This document shows positions 15,546 through 18,620 of a stretch of 18,620 nucleotides of DNA, piece by piece. The DNA lies in NCBI GenBank assembly GCA_035277545.1, contig DATEKI010000254.1, positions 1 through 18,620 on the forward strand, given 5' to 3'. The notes under the pieces are model-generated. The model worked only from the letters and a program-made list of their open reading frames with translations. It ran no database searches and had not been told where the DNA came from. The stretch comes from 66-474 sp035277545. Its GTDB lineage: Bacteria > Pseudomonadota > Gammaproteobacteria > Xanthomonadales > Rhodanobacteraceae. The translations under genes and the position numbers were made by a program. Each line of letters opens with the position of its first letter. Within the stretch, counting starts at the first letter, position 1.

Positions 15546-16514
15546 ATGCGTCGATTGCTTGCCAGCGCAGTGCTCACCGGCTTGGCTTTGGCCGTGCCGG
15601 CGTGGGCGTTTGCGCAGGCGGTGCCGATGCCGGTGATCCCGGCGGTCAAACCGGTGCACGCCGGCAAGCCTGCCGCCAAGGCCCCGGTCTGGCAGCGGGA
15701 TGGCAACAGGTTGTCGGTGACCGCCAACGGCCGCGCGGGCAGCACCGTGCCCACGGCGGACGCGTCTGCGCTGGATGGACAGACCCATTCCGCGGGCGCG
15801 GGGCTCCAGCTCACCACCAAGCCCGGCCTCACGGCGCACGTCGACGTCAACGAGACCCGCTGGACGCCGCTCGCACCCGCCTGTGCCCCTGGCACGCCGG
15901 GCTGCCTGGGCATCGCACCGGTGGATGGCGTGCAGCGCGGAGAGGTCGGAGCCGGCTACGCGGGACATGGCGTCAAGCTTGATCTGTCCATCGGACAGGC
16001 GCAGGCCGAAGCAGGTGTCGCGCGCGCGCGCAGCGCGCCGTTGCCGCGGGTACTGCCTGCCGAGGGGGGCGCCGACGTGGCTGCGCCACTGTGGTTCCGC
16101 AACAGCACCTCCACCAGCCTCAACGCGCGGGGCCAGGTCAGCCTGGCGCCCGATACCAGCCTCAACCTGGGTGCCAGCGTGGGGCACGTGAAGTTCTTGC
16201 CGGGCTCGGGCCTGGCCGCCGACGATGCGCTTGACCAGACCACCCTCAGCCTCGGGATCCAGCACGGCGCCGTGCGCGGCTCGATCGTCGGCCACATGCT
16301 TGAGCCCGACGTACCCGGTTCGCTGTTGGGCCAGAATCAACGCTGGAGCGGCATCGACCTCGGCATCAGCGTCCGCCTGCCGTGGCGCGGCGAATTGAAC
16401 TTCGGCGCGCAGAACGTGTGGTCCTCCGGCCGCGCGCCGTTGCTCTTTGGTCCCACCGGCACCGCCCCGGACCAGGGCCGCGTGCCGTACGTGCAATACC
16501 ACCAGACCCTCTGA
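15546..16514 (+). CDS. Secreted beta-barrel-like protein of unknown function
   Basis: I do not recognise a named family. From the ATG at 15546 the product has 322 residues and starts with a clear Sec signal peptide (MRR, hydrophobic 4-19, cleavage probably after AQA at 25). A proline/alanine/lysine-rich linker (26-50) follows. From about 55 to 322 there are alternating hydrophobic/polar strands separated by short Gly/Asp turns, for example around 143-150, 189-211, 232-249 and 268-288, as in outer-membrane barrels. Two cysteines (C113, C120) in a Pro-rich loop could form a disulfide. The chain ends in HQTL, not the usual terminal aromatic. The in-frame ATG at 15474 would place 24 charged residues before the signal peptide and overlaps the promoter. 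Location in the outer membrane or periplasm is inference. Confidence 0.65.
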   Translation: MRRLLASAVLTGLALAVPAWAFAQAVPMPVIPAVKPVHAGKPAAKAPVWQRDGNRLSVTANGRAGSTVPTADASALDGQTHSAGAGLQLTTKPGLTAHVDVNETRWTPLAPACAPGTPGCLGIAPVDGVQRGEVGAGYAGHGVKLDLSIGQAQAEAGVARARSAPLPRVLPAEGGADVAAPLWFRNSTSTSLNARGQVSLAPDTSLNLGASVGHVKFLPGSGLAADDALDQTTLSLGIQHGAVRGSIVGHMLEPDVPGSLLGQNQRWSGIDLGISVRLPWRGELNFGAQNVWSSGRAPLLFGPTGTAPDQGRVPYVQYHQTL

Positions 16515-16527
16515 GCCGTCGTCATCG

Positions 16528-16548
16528 ACCGGATCGGTTCCGTCCGGT
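16528..16548 (+). terminator. Weak terminator-like hairpin after the secreted protein gene
   Basis: ACCGGA (16528-16533) pairs with TCCGGT (16543-16548) across a 9-nt loop and is followed by a short T-rich TGTTTG. It lies 14 nt after the TGA at 16514. The stem is short and the T-run broken, so read-through into the TPR gene is possible. Confidence 0.35.
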
Positions 16549-16620
16549 TGTTTGCACGTGGGCATGGCTGCTCGCCGCTACCATTCCGGCGCTACGCCAC
16601 TCGCAAACAAGCCCCGCGCA

Positions 16621-18261
16621 ATGAGCCAGGCTTCACCTACAAGTGTCCCCGAACTGCTCCAGGGTCTCAGCGGCCTGCTGCAGTCCGGTCGCCATGCCGA
16701 AGCGGCAAAGGTGCTGAGGCGAGCGCTCGATCTTGCCCCTGTCGATGCGGCCGTCACAGCGGCGGTTGCCCGCATGACGGAGCTGGCGCGCACTTGGCTC
16801 ACCTTCGGCCAAATCCAGCTGGCGGTGGATGCCCTTTCCCCACTTGCCGCGTCCAGGCACGCAGGTGGCCTGGTGTTGATGCTCTATGGCCATGCCTTGA
16901 TGGCGACGGGCCGCCGGGAAGAGGCCGAAGCCGTGTTTCGAGGATGGCTGGAGAAGGAACCCCACAACAATGACGCAGCCCTGCGGCTTGCCGCGGTACT
17001 GGCCGATACCGGAAAGTCCGCCGAGGCCGAATCATTGGTTCGCGCGGCCGTCGGGCGCCACGGCGCCACGCCTGAGAGTGCATTCGTGTTGGGGCGTGCC
17101 TTGCTGGGGCTGGCGCGTTTCGGCGAAGCCGAGGAACAATTTCGCCACGTCGTGCATGCACGCCCTGACCATCAGGCAGCGCACGCCAATCTGATGGAGC
17201 TCGTCTGGATGCGCTCCGGCGACATCCGGGAAGCCTCGCGCGCGCTCGATCGTGCGTTGCGTTCGGAGCCGCATCTGGTTGGGTTGCGCGTCACCAAATC
17301 ACGCCTTTTGCTCTCGGCCGGCATGCAGGCCGAAGCGCTGGCAGAACTCGATGCCGGTCTGGCCATGGCGCCGCGGGACGCCACATTGTTGACCTCTGCC
17401 ACCACGGTTGCCTTGGAACTGGATGGTGACCGCGCCTTGGGCTACGCAAAACGGCTGCGGGAGGGCGCGCCTCGGGACCGGGCGGCACGCGTGGCGATGG
17501 GCAATGCCTATCTCGCGGCCGGCGATGCGTCGGCGGCGCTGACGATCGCCGAGGCGCTACATCGATCCGATCCTGGTGACGGGCAGGCGCTGGCGATGAC
17601 CGCAGATGCCCAACGCATGCTTGGCGACCAGCGTTATCGGGAGTTGCTGGATTATCGGCACCTCGTCCGTGCCGGGTCGATCGATGTGCCGCCCGGTTGG
17701 GCCAGCCTTGACGCTTATCTCGCCGACTTGACGGCGGACCTGGAACGCGTGCATGTCCTGCACGCGCACCCCGTGGGGAATTCATTGCGCGAGGGAAGCC
17801 AAATCCCCTTGGTTCCGGAGAACTCACCGTTTGCGTCGGTTCGCGCGTTCCCGCAAGCCATCGATGGGTCGATCCGCCGCTACATGCAAGCCATCGGCAC
17901 CGGCAGCGACCCCATGCGCAAGCGCAATACGGGGCGGTACCGCATCAGTGGCATGTGGTCAGTCCGGCTGCGGCCCCACGGGTTTCACGTCAACCACTAC
18001 CACCCGGAAGGCTGGATCTCGTCCGCCTGCTATCTGCATCTGCCGCGCGCCGTCGAGCGCACGGGCGGGGAAGGCTGGCTGAAATTCGGCGAGCCGGCTT
18101 TCCCGACCCGTCCCCTCTTGAAGCCCGAGTTCTTCATCAAGCCGAGTCCGGGCTTGCTGGTCCTGTTCCCGTCCTACATGTGGCACGGGACGGTGCCATT
18201 TGCTGGTGCGCCCGAGGACACCCGCGTGACGATTGCCTTCGATGTCGTTCCAGTGCCCTGA
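16621..18261 (+). CDS. TPR-repeat protein with C-terminal 2OG-Fe(II) oxygenase domain
   Basis: From the ATG at 16621 the product has 546 residues. The frame is open further upstream, with ATG 16564 as an alternative, but those residues are low-complexity and would overlap the neighbour's 3' region; no start has a clear Shine-Dalgarno. Residues about 8-370 are stacked helical TPR-like repeats (for example GRREEAEAVFRGWLEKEPHN and ARFGEAEEQFRHVVHARPDH). Residues about 440-546 resemble the putative 2OG-Fe(II) oxygenase family: HVNHYHPEGWISSACYLHLP (456-475), LVLFPSYMWHGTVPF and TRVTIAFD. H456, H459, H461 and E463 are candidates for the first iron ligands, H522 for the distal His, and R535 for the 2-oxoglutarate-binding Arg. 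Expected role: oxygenation of a protein or peptide held by the TPR scaffold. The substrate is unknown. There is no signal peptide, so it is probably cytoplasmic. Confidence 0.85.
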   Translation: MSQASPTSVPELLQGLSGLLQSGRHAEAAKVLRRALDLAPVDAAVTAAVARMTELARTWLTFGQIQLAVDALSPLAASRHAGGLVLMLYGHALMATGRREEAEAVFRGWLEKEPHNNDAALRLAAVLADTGKSAEAESLVRAAVGRHGATPESAFVLGRALLGLARFGEAEEQFRHVVHARPDHQAAHANLMELVWMRSGDIREASRALDRALRSEPHLVGLRVTKSRLLLSAGMQAEALAELDAGLAMAPRDATLLTSATTVALELDGDRALGYAKRLREGAPRDRAARVAMGNAYLAAGDASAALTIAEALHRSDPGDGQALAMTADAQRMLGDQRYRELLDYRHLVRAGSIDVPPGWASLDAYLADLTADLERVHVLHAHPVGNSLREGSQIPLVPENSPFASVRAFPQAIDGSIRRYMQAIGTGSDPMRKRNTGRYRISGMWSVRLRPHGFHVNHYHPEGWISSACYLHLPRAVERTGGEGWLKFGEPAFPTRPLLKPEFFIKPSPGLLVLFPSYMWHGTVPFAGAPEDTRVTIAFDVVPVP

Positions 18262-18287
18262 ATGGGGCCTGACCGGGACCGATACCA

Positions 18288-18318
18288 TTAACACTGTTTT
18301 TACGAAATGCGGTACGAT
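18288..18318 (+). promoter_or_regulatory. Possible promoter in the long leader before the last gene
   Basis: TTAACA (18288-18293), a 19-nt spacer and TACGAT (18313-18318) sit in the only A/T-rich patch just after the TPR gene. If used, transcription starts near 18325 and the next gene has a leader of about 260 nt. Confidence 0.35.
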
Positions 18319-18360
18319 CGCCCCTGTCGGCATCCTTTCGTGTTCGTGGAGGGGTGGCTG

Positions 18361-18399
18361 ATGAACCGAGGAGGGCGGATTTCAAGCCAAAGCGGATAA
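18361..18399 (+). CDS. Candidate 12-codon upstream ORF (leader peptide)
   Basis: An ATG at 18361 is preceded by GGAGGGG (18348-18354) at 6-nt spacing, one of the best ribosome sites in the window. The frame reads MNRGGRISSQSG and stops at TAA (18397-18399). There is no run of a single regulatory amino acid as in classical attenuators. It may be a leader peptide whose translation affects the downstream hairpin, or a chance ORF. Only the Shine-Dalgarno strength and position favour it. Confidence 0.35.
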   Translation: MNRGGRISSQSG

Positions 18400-18496
18400 C
18401 CCAGCTGCCGTTCCGTATTCCTGACCAAGGCGCATGCCGTGGGTCGCCATGTGACGTGGGGATTCCATACGGGTTAGAAAGTTGTTAGCATGCGGC

Positions 18497-18533
18497 CTGC
18501 CGAGGGTTCCTGTGAGGCCTCGTCGGCGTTTTT
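18497..18533 (+). terminator. Terminator-like hairpin with T-run in the leader
   Basis: CGAGG (18501-18505) pairs with CCTCG (18518-18522). The loop can fold further (CCT 18509-18511 with AGG 18515-18517). Beyond one mismatch the stem continues for three more pairs. It is followed by five T residues (18529-18533). It lies about 55 nt before the next start codon, so it could act as an attenuator or as the terminator of a short leader RNA. No other gene is visible between 18262 and 18588. Confidence 0.4.
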
Positions 18534-18588
18534 GACGGGGACCTTTCCCGAAACTGTTTCACACATCTACAAACGTTTGGAGAGTGCA

Positions 18589-18620
18589 ATGAGACTCGAC
18601 CGCAGTGAGCTGTCAAAGGC
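18589..18620 (+). CDS. Start of a truncated gene, possibly a TonB-dependent receptor
   Basis: Only ten codons and two bases are inside the window: ATG at 18589, with GGAGAG (18579-18584) 4 nt upstream, reading MRLDRSELSK. A basic, polar N-terminus behind a long leader, next to a TPR/2OG-oxygenase gene, is what I would expect of the extended signal peptides of TonB-dependent receptors in Xanthomonadales. This short stretch cannot prove it. The existence of the gene is well supported; its product is a guess. Confidence 0.5.
   Translation, partial: MRLDRSELSK

Noticed and set aside
18262..18588. Known riboswitch (cobalamin, c-di-GMP, glycine) in the leader
   Set aside because: I could not find the conserved core sequences of these classes. 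A covariance-model search with Rfam would settle it.

Overview
The window is GC-rich DNA with strong GC bias at third codon positions. The gene content points to a gammaproteobacterium of the Xanthomonadales/Lysobacterales, most likely Rhodanobacteraceae or Xanthomonadaceae. It includes an NdvB-type glucan synthase, a cytochrome c5-like protein, monofunctional MtgA, a GAF-GAF-GGDEF-EAL protein and a TPR/2OG-oxygenase gene. The lineage is an inference from family content, not from a marker gene.

Layout. (1) Positions 1-5506, minus strand: the first about 1,835 codons of one giant gene for a cyclic beta-1,2-glucan synthase-like enzyme (NdvB/Cgs type). It runs off the left edge, so no stop codon is visible. 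(2) Positions 5642-10087, minus strand: an operon-like run of GMC oxidoreductase, DoxX membrane protein, cupin, SMP-30/gluconolactonase-like protein and tandem VOC protein. A membrane-anchored mono-haem cytochrome c (10265-10798, plus) is divergent from it. The simplest reading is oxidation of a sugar or other hydroxyl compound to a lactone, followed by lactone hydrolysis. (3) Positions 10912-15328, minus strand: a c-di-GMP sensor/turnover protein overlaps mtgA (peptidoglycan glycosyltransferase) by 4 nt. A two-CBS-domain protein lies downstream. Between mtgA and the CBS gene sits a 268-bp element bounded by 25-nt inverted repeats and holding two further nested inverted repeats. I rate it the most interesting non-coding object in the window.

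(4) Positions 15430-18620, plus strand: a secreted, beta-barrel-like protein of unknown function, then a TPR protein with a C-terminal 2OG-Fe(II) oxygenase domain. A 327-nt leader follows, with a possible promoter, a 12-codon upstream ORF behind a strong Shine-Dalgarno, and a terminator-like hairpin. The leader precedes the first codons of a truncated gene, possibly a TonB-dependent receptor.

No rRNA, tRNA, CRISPR array, transposase, integrase or phage gene was seen. Long reading frames antisense to the real genes are common here because TTA, CTA and TCA codons are rare; I treated them as artefacts.
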